A stretch of DNA of 35,572 nucleotides from Thalassiosira profunda. Lineage: Eukaryota; Bacillariophyta; Thalassiosirophyceae; Thalassiosirales; Thalassiosiraceae. Both the position numbers and the translations under genes were made by a program. Of the stretch, positions 1 through 7,847 are shown in pieces; the stretch's first letter is position 1; every line of letters starts with the position of its first letter. Where the stretch lies: contig JALLAP010000363.1 in assembly GCA_036939355.1 (NCBI GenBank), forward strand, positions 1-35,572, in the 5' to 3' direction. The notes beneath the pieces are model-generated. The model was not told the origin of the DNA and did no database searches. It saw only the letters and a list, made by a program, of their open reading frames with translations.

Positions 1-25
1 AGCTGAGACCTCAGGTGCGCTAGCT

Positions 26-871
26 TTAGGTGGGAGGCCGATCTCCCGATCGCCCCTTTCCCTCCACCGGATTATCCCCGACAAATCCGAAGCGGTTCAC
101 CTTCAGCGCCTCGCCGCGGAGGTAGCATCTCTCAAACCTCGCCTTGAACTTGAACCCTCCCTCGTGGTACCGATTGACGAGCGAGTTCCACGAAAACTTC
201 GTTGAGGGATCGGCCCCGGCGCCCTTCCAGGCGTCGGTCCACCCGCCACCGGATGCATTCTCCACACCTGTGTCTTCGGCCGCGCGCATGTTCATGTCTC
301 CCAATAGAATGCAATTGTCCGCCTCCTCGGATAGCGCTCCCATCAGCGATTGACACTGCAATAGCCTTTCATATGCCCCCTCCTTGAACGGGGCCAGGTG
401 GCCCGAGGACAGGGCGATCTTCGTCCCGTTGGGCAACTCGACCGCCGCGGCCACCGCCGGCACGTCTCGCGGCAGGTCGATCGGCGCTGTGCTCCCCAGC
501 TCCTCTTTCACGAGCAAATTGCAATACCCACAGTGCGATGGACGGCTGCCCGTCGAGGCATATCCCGCGGACGCAAACTCTGCGAGCCCAAATTGTGGTG
601 CAGGACACTCCTGCAAGGCGAGGACGTCGGGTGCACTGTGCAGGCACGCGTCGCGGATCAATTGGGGCGCGTCGAGCGCTCGTTGGGCGGCGTTGGATGC
701 CGAAAAGGACGGCCGCGCCAGAGAAACGTTCCACGAGAGGAGGCTGAGAGGAATGCCGCCTTGGTAGGCGGCCGGGAGGAGGCGCAACGACATCACCTCA
801 TCTTCATCTTCACCGGCACCTCGTTCACCGACTCGACTCGCTGGGAGTGGCGCGGCAGCTAAACCTCTCAT
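26..871 (-). CDS. TDP2-like endonuclease/exonuclease/phosphatase-family protein, 3' end incomplete
   Basis: The protein (281 codons as open) carries the metal-dependent phosphodiesterase motifs in order: LSWNV near residue 45, LQE near 87, SGHLAPF near 157, GDMNMR near 192 and a W-N/RFER segment near 230-250. GDMNMR followed by acidic residues resembles the GDTNLR motif of tyrosyl-DNA phosphodiesterase 2, which removes trapped topoisomerase 2 from DNA 5' ends. The final catalytic SDH motif of the family is missing. The frame instead runs into a low-quality tail and stops at 26-28. An intron could start at the GTGGAG donor (67-66, minus strand) and end at a CTCAG acceptor (4-3), which would put SDH beyond the window. 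ATG is at 871, with a second in-frame ATG at 793. E2F-like sites lie 56-75 nt upstream. Family assignment is firm; TDP2 identity is a good inference. Confidence 0.75.
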   Translation of the reverse strand: MRGLAAAPLPASRVGERGAGEDEDEVMSLRLLPAAYQGGIPLSLLSWNVSLARPSFSASNAAQRALDAPQLIRDACLHSAPDVLALQECPAPQFGLAEFASAGYASTGSRPSHCGYCNLLVKEELGSTAPIDLPRDVPAVAAAVELPNGTKIALSSGHLAPFKEGAYERLLQCQSLMGALSEEADNCILLGDMNMRAAEDTGVENASGGGWTDAWKGAGADPSTKFSWNSLVNRYHEGGFKFKARFERCYLRGEALKVNRFGFVGDNPVEGKGRSGDRPPT

Positions 872-872
872 T

Positions 873-1139
873 CAGACACAGCCGGTACGGATGAGTCTCT
901 TGGGTACATTCAGAAGGAATTAAAAGGCGGGAAAGCTAGCGCCAAATAAAATACTAATTCCTTACGAATTCCTACCAGAAATTGATTTTTTAGCGATAAA
1001 TCGCCGAAAACGACATAGTAATTCCTATTTACAATCTCTACGATCCTTCCTCCTTCTAAGATTAGAGCTTGAAAATGACCAATTACTATCAAATTTAGTT
1101 ACCAATCCTTCATATTTTTTGTTATGACGGCTGTGTCTG
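873..1139. repeat. 12-bp inverted repeat bracketing an AT-rich 267-bp segment
   Basis: CAGACACAGCCG at 873-884 is exactly inverted at 1128-1139. The enclosed DNA is AT-richer than the neighbouring genes, holds the E2F-like pair and has no convincing ORF. It also contains the 14-mer TACGAATTCCTACC (963-976), which recurs at 22711-22724 next to the end of the second terminal-inverted-repeat element. It could be another small element or chance. Confidence 0.3.
927..946 (-). promoter_or_regulatory. Paired E2F-like sites upstream of the TDP2-like gene
   Basis: Read on the minus strand, TTTGGCGC (946-939) and TTTCCCGC (934-927) both fit the E2F/DP consensus TTTSSCGC. They are 4 nt apart and 56-75 nt upstream of the ATG at 871. 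E2F control of S-phase and repair genes is established in plants and animals; its use here is inference. A second E2F-like site precedes FEN1. Confidence 0.45.
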
Positions 1140-1231
1140 CGTGGCAGCGCAGCTGCTGGATATTCTTTTTACTTACCTACTTCTTTGCTTTGTACTCATA
1201 CCGTATATTTGGAATGAAACGCCCAACCTCA

Positions 1232-1375
1232 AATTGGGGGGATTTATTGCTCAGCCGCTCTAAGGAGTTTGCCATTCATTCCAATTTCCAGCACTAATTT
1301 AGCTCGTTGGCTAGTGCTGGAAATAGTTTCATAGCCGAGCTATGCTTTGGGGCCGAGCATAAAATGCCCCCAATT
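1232..1375. repeat. Nested palindromic cassette of TIR element A
   Basis: Arms 1232-1256 and 1351-1375 are inverted copies (25 bp, 4 mismatches), both beginning AATTGGGGG from the outside. At the centre is a perfect 13-bp stem (1284-1296 with 1312-1324) around a 15-nt loop. The size and outer sequence match the cassette of copy B at 23035-23179. Confidence 0.7.
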
Positions 1376-1443
1376 AGTGTCTTGTCTCAGAACTGGCATA
1401 AAAAATATAAGGTCAAGACCCCCCACCGGTCCAGAAAACTTAT

Positions 1444-1499
1444 CTAGTTATACCCCTACGTAGGAACCAGTACATAGGTACGTACGGGGTATACGCTAG
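1444..1499. repeat. TACCCC-type hairpin in TIR element A
   Basis: CTAGTTATACCCCTACGTA (1444-1462) is inverted at 1479-1499 with two short differences. It sits 68 bp after the palindromic cassette. The corresponding hairpin in copy B (22938-22970) has arms TACCCCCTAC/GTAGGGGGTA. Confidence 0.65.
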
Positions 1500-1816
1500 T
1501 TAAGTTCACCCCTTTCCCCCGCTGGGATCCTGCCTCCCGAAGGACTTTGATGCTCACTTTGTGGCCTCGAATGCTCGGCGACACTTTGTCCAATTGTGCC
1601 GAATAAGGTCTCATTCAACTCGTCTTTACACTAGCTTTCCAACGATATGCGGCATGGCCACCGAAGTCGGGTTCTAAAAAATTCTTGGGGCGTTCATTCC
1701 AAACATACGGTATGAGTGTCCATAAACAACTCAGAGAATGAAAGGAGAGCTCTGTGGCGCTCGAAAGATCTCGAAGCGCTCTCCAATCCAAACGGCGCAC
1801 TCCCACACCGACCAAC

Positions 1817-4372
1817 ATGGCGGCCTCCCCGGACGAAGACCTCCTCCCCGCCTACGCGCTCTCGGCGCAGTACCTCACCGACGGCGAGCCCGTCCGGTGC
1901 GTCGCCGCCTCCTCCTCCAACGACGGGGCGTCGCTCGAACTGCTGTCGGGCTCGCAGGGGGGCGTGGTGAGCCACATCCTCCTCCCCTCGGATGCCAAAT
2001 CCACAGCCAACAACGGCGCCAATGGGGGAGAAAATAGCGGAGACAACGGTGGGGACGAGGCCATGCTCGACATCCAGCCCGGGGGCGCGAACACGCGGCA
2101 CCCCCACCAGATCACGGCCCTCTTGTCCTCCTCGTCGTGCAAAGCTGCCGCGGCATTGCCGGCGATTTACGCCACGGGGTGCAAGGACGGGAACATCAGA
2201 GTGATGGACGCCGCGTCGCACGAGCTGAAGTTTGTTTTGGAGGGACATTCCAATGCCGTGACCAGTTTAAGCTGGGTCGAGGGCACGGAGGGAAGTCCGT
2301 GGTTGGTCAGCGGGAGCTGGGACGGGACCGCCCGGCTGTGGACCATTGGCGACAACTCGTACGCTTGTCTGGGTGTGCTGGAGGGCCACGAGAATACGGT
2401 CAGCGTGGCGGGATTGCCGGCGGAGTCGGGAAATGTTAGAAGGGTGGTGACGGTGAGCGCGGGGGTGGCCGAGGGGAACGCCATCAAGGGCCATACGGTG
2501 CGGATTTGGCGCCTCGCCCCCTCCGCAGACGGGAGCGCAGTCAAATCCGAGCTGGTCAGCCGGGTGGCCGACGACCATTCGGGGCCGATGCGGGACGTGG
2601 CGTACGACGCCGACACCCACTCGATTTACACGTGCTCCAACGACGGCACCGTGAAAATACGCTCGGCCGAGGATGGCAAGTGCGCCACCACCCTGGCCTA
2701 CCCGGGGGGAGATCGCCCCATCCTCCTCTCCGTGTGCGTGGTGGGAGACTGGAAGGCCAAGGCCGTCATTGCGGGCGCCGAGGATGGCAGCGTCGTGGTG
2801 TGGGACGTGTCGTCCAACGGGGCCAATCGGGAGGCGCAGGTGATCGCCCACCCCGGCTGCGTGTGGACGGTGGCGCCGCTCCCCAATTCGTCGGACTTTG
2901 TCACGGCGTGCCACGACGGCCACCTCCGGATCTTCACCCGGTCCGCGTCGAAAACAGCCCCGGCATCGGTCGCCGAGGCGTTCGCCAAGGCCGTGCAGGA
3001 AGCGCAGGCCGCGCGATCGACCGGACCTTCTGCGGACGAAATAGCCCAGTATCCCAAGTGGGAACTGCACGCCCTCCACCGCGGCCGGTCCGAGGGGGAC
3101 GTCCAGGTCTTCAACAAGGACGGCAAGGCCATCGCCGCGCAGTGGAGCGCCGCGTCCGGGACGTGGATCGAGGTGGGGGAGGTGACGGGGACGAACGCCA
3201 ATGCGGGCACATTGAACGGGCAGCGGTACGACCACGTGTTGCCCATCGAGATTGACGTCCCGGGGGGCGGGGTGCAAACGCTGCAGATTGGGTACAATAA
3301 CGGGGAGAACCCGTTCGTGACGGCGCAGGCGTTCATCGACGAGCACATGCTGGACCAGAATTACTTGGCGCAGATTGCCGATTACATTCAGCAGCGGGCG
3401 GGGCAGTCGGCGCCGACGTTGGGCGTGGGCGGGGCGGCAGGAGGAGGCGCGAGCGGAGGAGGCGCAGGCGCGGCGGGCTACTCAGCTCCCGCACCCGCGC
3501 CAATGGAGGTTGCTCCGACGTACGAACACCTGCCGATGAAGGGGTACAAAACCTTCGACGCGGGCGTGGACGCGAAGGGATTGGCCAAGGTCGCGGGCAA
3601 AGTGCGAGAGTTCAACGACGCCACTTCTGCGAACGCCCTCTCGCCGAACGAGGCAGGCGACGTCCTGGACGCCCTGACGGCCACCCTCTCGGTCACGAAT
3701 CGGTACCACTCCTCGACTGTATCGGACGCGGAGCTGGCCGTGATTCACAAGATGGTGACGCAGTGGGATGCCAAGCGTTCGTTCCCGGCGTTGGACCTCG
3801 CGCGGATGGCGGTGCTGCACCCCGACGCGGCCAGCTCCAAGCGAAGGGGGTATTGGGAGGAGGTCCTGCGTGGGGCGTTGGACGCGTGTTCCGGGCTGGC
3901 CGACCCCGCGGGAGAGGTGGCGGTGCCCATGCTGACGATGCGGCTCGTCGCCAATTCCTTCAAGGGAGGAAGCGGCTCTGCCGGGGCTGCGGGAAGTTTG
4001 ATGGACCGGATCCTGGAGTGCGCCGAGGCCTGTGCGCCGTCGGGCAACAAGAACGTCCGCCTGTCGGTGGCGACGGCCGTGCTCAATGCCAGCTCGTACA
4101 TGCATTCTTCTTCCTTCGCGTCGTCCTCTTCGGCGGTGCGCATACTGGACGTGGTCGGCAGCATTGTCGGATGTGGGATGTACGAGGCGGAACCAATCGT
4201 GCGCGCGTTGGTGGCGCTCGGGACGGCATTGCTCATTCCGGGCGGGTGCGGCGCCGAGGTGCAGAGGATTGCCAAAGAGAGGGGCATCGGATCGATGGTG
4301 GAACGAGCGGCAAGCGGGCACGGGGACATGGCCAAGGCGGTGGCCAAGGAGATTCTGCGCATTTTGTCGTGA
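1817..4372 (+). CDS. PLAA/Doa1 (Ufd3) ubiquitin-binding, Cdc48/p97 cofactor
   Basis: 851 residues from the ATG at 1817 (ACCAACATGG context). The open frame extends upstream only to a GTG, so this ATG is preferred. The N-terminal ~380 residues form WD40 repeats, e.g. GHSNAVTSLSW...SGSWDGTARLW and HSGPMRDVAYD...SNDGTVKI. Residues ~414-530 are a PFU ubiquitin-binding domain (begins WELHALHRG, contains YDHVLPIEIDVPGG). A Gly/Ala linker follows, then a PUL Armadillo-type domain from ~568 (YEHLPMKGYKTFDAG) to the end. This domain order is diagnostic of Doa1/PLAA, which binds ubiquitin and Cdc48/p97 and acts in ubiquitin homeostasis and endosomal sorting. No intron is seen. TIR element A ends 100 bp upstream, and the next gene is convergent 94 bp downstream. 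Confidence 0.95.
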   Translation: MAASPDEDLLPAYALSAQYLTDGEPVRCVAASSSNDGASLELLSGSQGGVVSHILLPSDAKSTANNGANGGENSGDNGGDEAMLDIQPGGANTRHPHQITALLSSSSCKAAAALPAIYATGCKDGNIRVMDAASHELKFVLEGHSNAVTSLSWVEGTEGSPWLVSGSWDGTARLWTIGDNSYACLGVLEGHENTVSVAGLPAESGNVRRVVTVSAGVAEGNAIKGHTVRIWRLAPSADGSAVKSELVSRVADDHSGPMRDVAYDADTHSIYTCSNDGTVKIRSAEDGKCATTLAYPGGDRPILLSVCVVGDWKAKAVIAGAEDGSVVVWDVSSNGANREAQVIAHPGCVWTVAPLPNSSDFVTACHDGHLRIFTRSASKTAPASVAEAFAKAVQEAQAARSTGPSADEIAQYPKWELHALHRGRSEGDVQVFNKDGKAIAAQWSAASGTWIEVGEVTGTNANAGTLNGQRYDHVLPIEIDVPGGGVQTLQIGYNNGENPFVTAQAFIDEHMLDQNYLAQIADYIQQRAGQSAPTLGVGGAAGGGASGGGAGAAGYSAPAPAPMEVAPTYEHLPMKGYKTFDAGVDAKGLAKVAGKVREFNDATSANALSPNEAGDVLDALTATLSVTNRYHSSTVSDAELAVIHKMVTQWDAKRSFPALDLARMAVLHPDAASSKRRGYWEEVLRGALDACSGLADPAGEVAVPMLTMRLVANSFKGGSGSAGAAGSLMDRILECAEACAPSGNKNVRLSVATAVLNASSYMHSSSFASSSSAVRILDVVGSIVGCGMYEAEPIVRALVALGTALLIPGGCGAEVQRIAKERGIGSMVERAASGHGDMAKAVAKEILRILS

Positions 4373-4466
4373 TAGCTATGAGTACCCATTATGCAACTAC
4401 TGCAACTGTCTCTGGGGGACCTGCTTGTAAGTAGATTCATCCACGGGAATCTAATTCATCATGCAC

Positions 4467-6029
4467 TCATGTGCCGGTCGTGAAGATCGCCGGGCCCGGC
4501 TGCTGATACGCGCTCAGTGTATCGTAGTAAATAAGCGAGAACCTCTCCTCCTCCTTGTCGTACTGATCGACCCAGTGGGGATGCCGTCCGTCCACCTTCC
4601 CCAGCCTATTTTTGGTGTTCACCCTCGCCAGCACCCGCGCGCTGCATTCCACCATGATGCCTCCCGTACCTTCTGCAAAGTCTCCGAGGGACAGGCCGTA
4701 GAAAGGGCCGCTGTTCTGGCGGTCGATGTGAGGGCTTCCGGAGAAGCCGTAGGTGACTGCTATTTCTGAGCAGCGTTTCGCGAAGTCGGGGTCCGTTTCT
4801 CTCATGGCCGCGAGGGCGAGCTCCCACAGGTGTGTATTGCCCTCCATTTTTTTGGCCCGGCGCTTGTCCCGCCTCGAGCTTTCACCTTTTTCTTTTCCAT
4901 GTTCATCGCCTTCGTGTTTTGTTCTCCGGTCCATTTCATGGAAATTGGGCGCACACAGTATCAGGTAGCACTCGGCGTTGATGCTCGGCCGCTCCCTGTT
5001 CCTGCTGCACCCGCCCCTCTTCCTGTCGCCTCTCCAGCTTCTCAGTTCCTCCAGAAGCTCATCCAGAAGATCCGTCCGTACCGGAGCGCCATCTATCTCA
5101 ACCGTTCGTCTCGTGCCGATGCCCATGTTTAGATTGTCAAGTTCAGGAGTGCCATTGGCACAGTTGGGTAACCGCAGCATCCCCTCGTCCCTGTAGCACA
5201 GTAACAGCCTCTCCATGACCCCGGCGCGATCCACCACCGCTGGATCAGTAGGTTCCTCCCCGAAATCCCGCACCAGCCTCCTCCTCAGGTTCACGGTGCC
5301 CCACGGCTCCAATTGCGATCTCAAAAGTGAGGCATCGCGCACTGCCGCCGATTTGCCGATGCAGTTGTGGCCGGCGTTGGTTGCCTCCTGCCACACGGTC
5401 ACTCTTACCTCCACCAACTCCAACGGCAGGAGGCTGGATTGGATGAACGCGCGGTGCTCTGCAGTTCTGCACTTTTGGTTGAGCGACACGTCCAACACCC
5501 GAAGGTCCTTGAGCAATTTGAGCTGGGAGAAGTGCAACGAGTCCTCCTTGGGCTTGAGAAAGTTGCGAGAGCAGTCCAGTACTCTCAATTTGAGGAGCTT
5601 GCCGATGTCGTCCGGGAGGGCGTTGAACCAGTTGCGCTTCATGCACAACACCTCGAGGTTGGCAAGGGAGGCGAGGCCGGGGAGCGAGGACAGCTCGTTG
5701 TTGGAGACATCCAGCGTCGTCAGCGTGCCGAAGTCGACGGCTAGTGTTAATGATTCCGAGAGGAGACCCAGCGAGAACTCCTTCAGGCCGCGATGCCTCA
5801 GAGATGCGCTGCTACTGCACGTGGAGCCGCTGCCATCATTCTCGCCTAGGTCTCCTGCCTCCTCCTCCTCCTCCTCGCGGCGCACGTCGTCGATCTCCCT
5901 GTTGGGCGCCCTCTCCACTAAATGCGGATGGAACTTCAACCGCTCCTCGGACTCGAGCCTCGCGGTGTAGAGGACCATGGACGGGTGCTCGTCCGCTAGC
6001 GACGACGATGGAGGGCTGCCCATCGCCAT
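4467..6029 (-). CDS. Leucine-rich-repeat protein with C-terminal 2OG-Fe(II)-oxygenase-like domain
   Basis: 520 residues from the ATG at 6029. An acidic stretch (EEEEEE, ~55) precedes LRRs at ~100-195 (LTTLDVSNNELSSLPGL, LEVLCMKRNWFNALPDDIGKL, LRVLDCSRNFL). A basic, charged linker at ~370-395 leads into a C-terminal module: PHID (H434, D436), GLSLGDF, GGIMVE, GKVDGRHPHW (H485) and ERFSLIYY (R496). The HxD...H...RxS order and spacing match the iron- and 2-oxoglutarate-binding residues of a jelly-roll dioxygenase. I infer the fold from these residues only. The substrate is unknown; the LRRs would supply target binding. It diverges from the HAD-like gene across a TTAGGG array. Confidence 0.65.
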   Translation of the reverse strand: MAMGSPPSSSLADEHPSMVLYTARLESEERLKFHPHLVERAPNREIDDVRREEEEEEAGDLGENDGSGSTCSSSASLRHRGLKEFSLGLLSESLTLAVDFGTLTTLDVSNNELSSLPGLASLANLEVLCMKRNWFNALPDDIGKLLKLRVLDCSRNFLKPKEDSLHFSQLKLLKDLRVLDVSLNQKCRTAEHRAFIQSSLLPLELVEVRVTVWQEATNAGHNCIGKSAAVRDASLLRSQLEPWGTVNLRRRLVRDFGEEPTDPAVVDRAGVMERLLLCYRDEGMLRLPNCANGTPELDNLNMGIGTRRTVEIDGAPVRTDLLDELLEELRSWRGDRKRGGCSRNRERPSINAECYLILCAPNFHEMDRRTKHEGDEHGKEKGESSRRDKRRAKKMEGNTHLWELALAAMRETDPDFAKRCSEIAVTYGFSGSPHIDRQNSGPFYGLSLGDFAEGTGGIMVECSARVLARVNTKNRLGKVDGRHPHWVDQYDKEEERFSLIYYDTLSAYQQPGPAIFTTGT

Positions 6030-6101
6030 CAATGAACTGAAGAGTGCGGCTTGTCGGTTGCTGTTGCTCCCCCGTGAGTGATCTGAGGCAGTTATGGGAG
6101 G

Positions 6102-6151
6102 TTAGGTAGGGTTAGGGTTAGGGTTAGGGTTAGGGTTAGGGTTAGGGTTAG
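6102..6151. repeat. Interstitial TTAGGG telomere-type array in a divergent promoter
   Basis: Six perfect TTAGGG units (6112-6147) flanked by TAGGG and TTAG, with a degenerate copy just before. It lies in the 248-bp gap between two divergent starts: 73 nt from the ATG at 6029 and 127 nt from the ATG at 6278. Genes on both sides exclude a chromosome end. TTAGGG-type boxes serve as protein-binding promoter sites in fungi and plants; that role here is inference. Confidence 0.9.
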
Positions 6152-6277
6152 CCCAGCAAGTTGAAGGCGAATCCAGCCAAGCGGAAAAGAAAAGAACGAC
6201 AATCACACACACAATCAACCTCAAACGCTTGCCCTTGCTCGCCGCCTCCGCCACCGCAGCTGGCAGCCGGGGCAACA

Positions 6278-7771
6278 ATGGTGTCTTCTGGGCAGGCTCT
6301 GTGGTCCTGGTGCGCTTTCGCCTCGGCTGCTCTCTCATTTGCAATCAATAACCAGATTGCTTTCGTAGCAAACGCACGCCGCCAGCGGACGGTGCACCCC
6401 CATGCATTGCAGTCTCCCTCTGAACGAACCAGAAGAATAAAACCCATCGCGGGAGCCCCGCATGCATCATCTCCGCTGTTCCTATCAACAGATGACGACA
6501 TATTCGTCTTGTCGTTGGATGGGACCCTCGCGTCTACCTGCAGATCGAAATCATGGATGGCAGTTCGTGTCGCTCTGACCGTGTGGCCTTCCCTCGCCTC
6601 GACAATGGAGGCCTTGGGCATGAACCCTGACAATTTGGCTCTAGATTGCGATGCAAAAAGCGATGGAGACGCATACGAGTGGTTGGTGCAGAAGCTCAGT
6701 GCACTTTCATCAGTCACGCAACAAGGAGACGATCCCAATGCAATGTTGGGGAGCGATGTAGTATTGTTGGCACGGCTGTTGCTAGAGGAGCAATTGTTGG
6801 ACGGAGGGCGCTCCAATGGCCGAGGGGGCAAATACGGAGGGATTTATCATCCATCGACGGAAAGGAGAGGGGACGGCTCGAATGTTGGTAGCCGACCACT
6901 TACCGTCGGAGAGATTTTTGCCAATTGGAGCGAATTGCGGGACGTCACGCGCATGAAATACCCGGCGATGGAGGAGAGTTCAGAGGGAACACTGAAGAGG
7001 CAAGATCCACTGCCCAAAATACGGCACCAGTTGCGAGAGCTTTACTCGGTGGCTGGGCAGAAGGAAGTACAACGCAAGCTTCTTCCAACGTGGCAATTTC
7101 TGACCCACGATATTCTCTTCGACTACTCACGAAGCAATGGCGATAGTATGCATTTACGACAGGGCGTGGTGCTGCTGTTAGGCCACGATGTGCAGATTCC
7201 TCTGGCTCTGAATTCCCTCTCTTTGCTTGGGTGCGACGTGGAGGTTACATCCGATGTGGATATTTCGTATGGAGGAGAAACGAGGAACGCAGTGTGCATC
7301 AAGAGTTCTGACGGAGTAACTGATTTGGCTTTGAAGGTGCACGTCACAACGTCGGAAAATGTGCAGCGTTGGCTGGAGGACGAGGAGAACAAAAAAGACG
7401 ATGATTCCTCGTTGCTGTTGGTCGTCCCAAAGGAAGAAGAGACTCAGTCCAGTATGATTGAGCAAATTGTCGCCAGTATTGGCCGTGCCTCAGAGGAGAA
7501 CTGCAGACGGGACACCTTTGTTATGCATAGCTCGTTGGAGGTGTTGAGAAGATGCAAACGATTTCTTGGAGAAGATCCGCCGCTGCTCTCTCAAGGCCTG
7601 AGAACTTGCATCCACGGTAATACGGCAGTGTCTCTACTTTTGCCTAAGTGGTCAGACAACGTGCACCCTACCCATCAAAACGAAGCCGAAATGGACCCTT
7701 GGATGAACGCGGTGTCGGACGAACAATTCCTTGAATTGGTGTCAGCTCGAATCACAGCTCCACTGGCGTGA
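6278..7771 (+). CDS. Plastid-targeted HAD-superfamily-like protein, degenerate motif I
   Basis: 497 residues from the ATG at 6278; the frame reaches upstream only to a TTG, through the end of the telomere-type array. The N-terminus is hydrophobic (WCAFASAALSFAINNQIAFVA) and looks like a signal peptide followed by a plastid transit peptide. Near residue 75-84 FVLSLDGTLA matches HAD motif I (hhDxDGT), but the catalytic first Asp is Ser79; only D81 remains. A later VVLLLGHDVQIPLALNSLSLLGC segment (~300) could be the Thr/Ser-strand region of a HAD core. HAD identity rests mainly on motif I. If correct, the protein is probably not a phosphatase of the usual mechanism. No other domain is recognised. 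Confidence 0.6.
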   Translation: MVSSGQALWSWCAFASAALSFAINNQIAFVANARRQRTVHPHALQSPSERTRRIKPIAGAPHASSPLFLSTDDDIFVLSLDGTLASTCRSKSWMAVRVALTVWPSLASTMEALGMNPDNLALDCDAKSDGDAYEWLVQKLSALSSVTQQGDDPNAMLGSDVVLLARLLLEEQLLDGGRSNGRGGKYGGIYHPSTERRGDGSNVGSRPLTVGEIFANWSELRDVTRMKYPAMEESSEGTLKRQDPLPKIRHQLRELYSVAGQKEVQRKLLPTWQFLTHDILFDYSRSNGDSMHLRQGVVLLLGHDVQIPLALNSLSLLGCDVEVTSDVDISYGGETRNAVCIKSSDGVTDLALKVHVTTSENVQRWLEDEENKKDDDSSLLLVVPKEEETQSSMIEQIVASIGRASEENCRRDTFVMHSSLEVLRRCKRFLGEDPPLLSQGLRTCIHGNTAVSLLLPKWSDNVHPTHQNEAEMDPWMNAVSDEQFLELVSARITAPLA

Positions 7772-7847
7772 AGGGTCATCATAAGAATGCAGTCATGATA
7801 AGACGGAGTTCTTTTCATCTGTGCATCCTAGTTTATCTTTCGCAAGA

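Larger units (their letters stand above)
1195..1716 (+). mobile_element. Non-autonomous TIR element, copy A (522 bp)
   Basis: The left end 1195-1224 (begins CTCATACCGTAT) is the inverted complement of the right end 1688-1716 (ends ATACGGTATGAG), with one mismatch and one 1-nt gap over 30 nt. Inside lie a 144-bp palindromic cassette (1232-1375), a TACCCC hairpin (1444-1499) and the motif AGCTTTCCAACGAT (1633-1646). The same parts occur in the same order and at nearly the same spacing in copy B (22720-23217), read on the other strand. No transposase ORF and no clear target-site duplication is visible. The right end lies 100 bp upstream of the PLAA ATG. Together with the 873-1139 segment, this accounts for most of the 945-bp gap between the first two genes. 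Confidence 0.65.

Noticed and set aside
910..1092. 60-codon minus-strand ORF in the first intergenic region
   Set aside because: Short, AT-rich, no recognisable content, and enclosed by an inverted repeat.
1195..1716. Target-site duplications flanking the TIR elements
   Set aside because: Flanking bases of both copies were compared and no convincing matching direct repeat was found.
2267..3346. Minus-strand ORF of 359 codons within the PLAA gene
   Set aside because: Shadow frame of GC-rich coding DNA: His/Arg/Gly-rich with no family signal.
6102..6151. True chromosome end
   Set aside because: Only ~50 bp of TTAGGG with intact genes on both sides.
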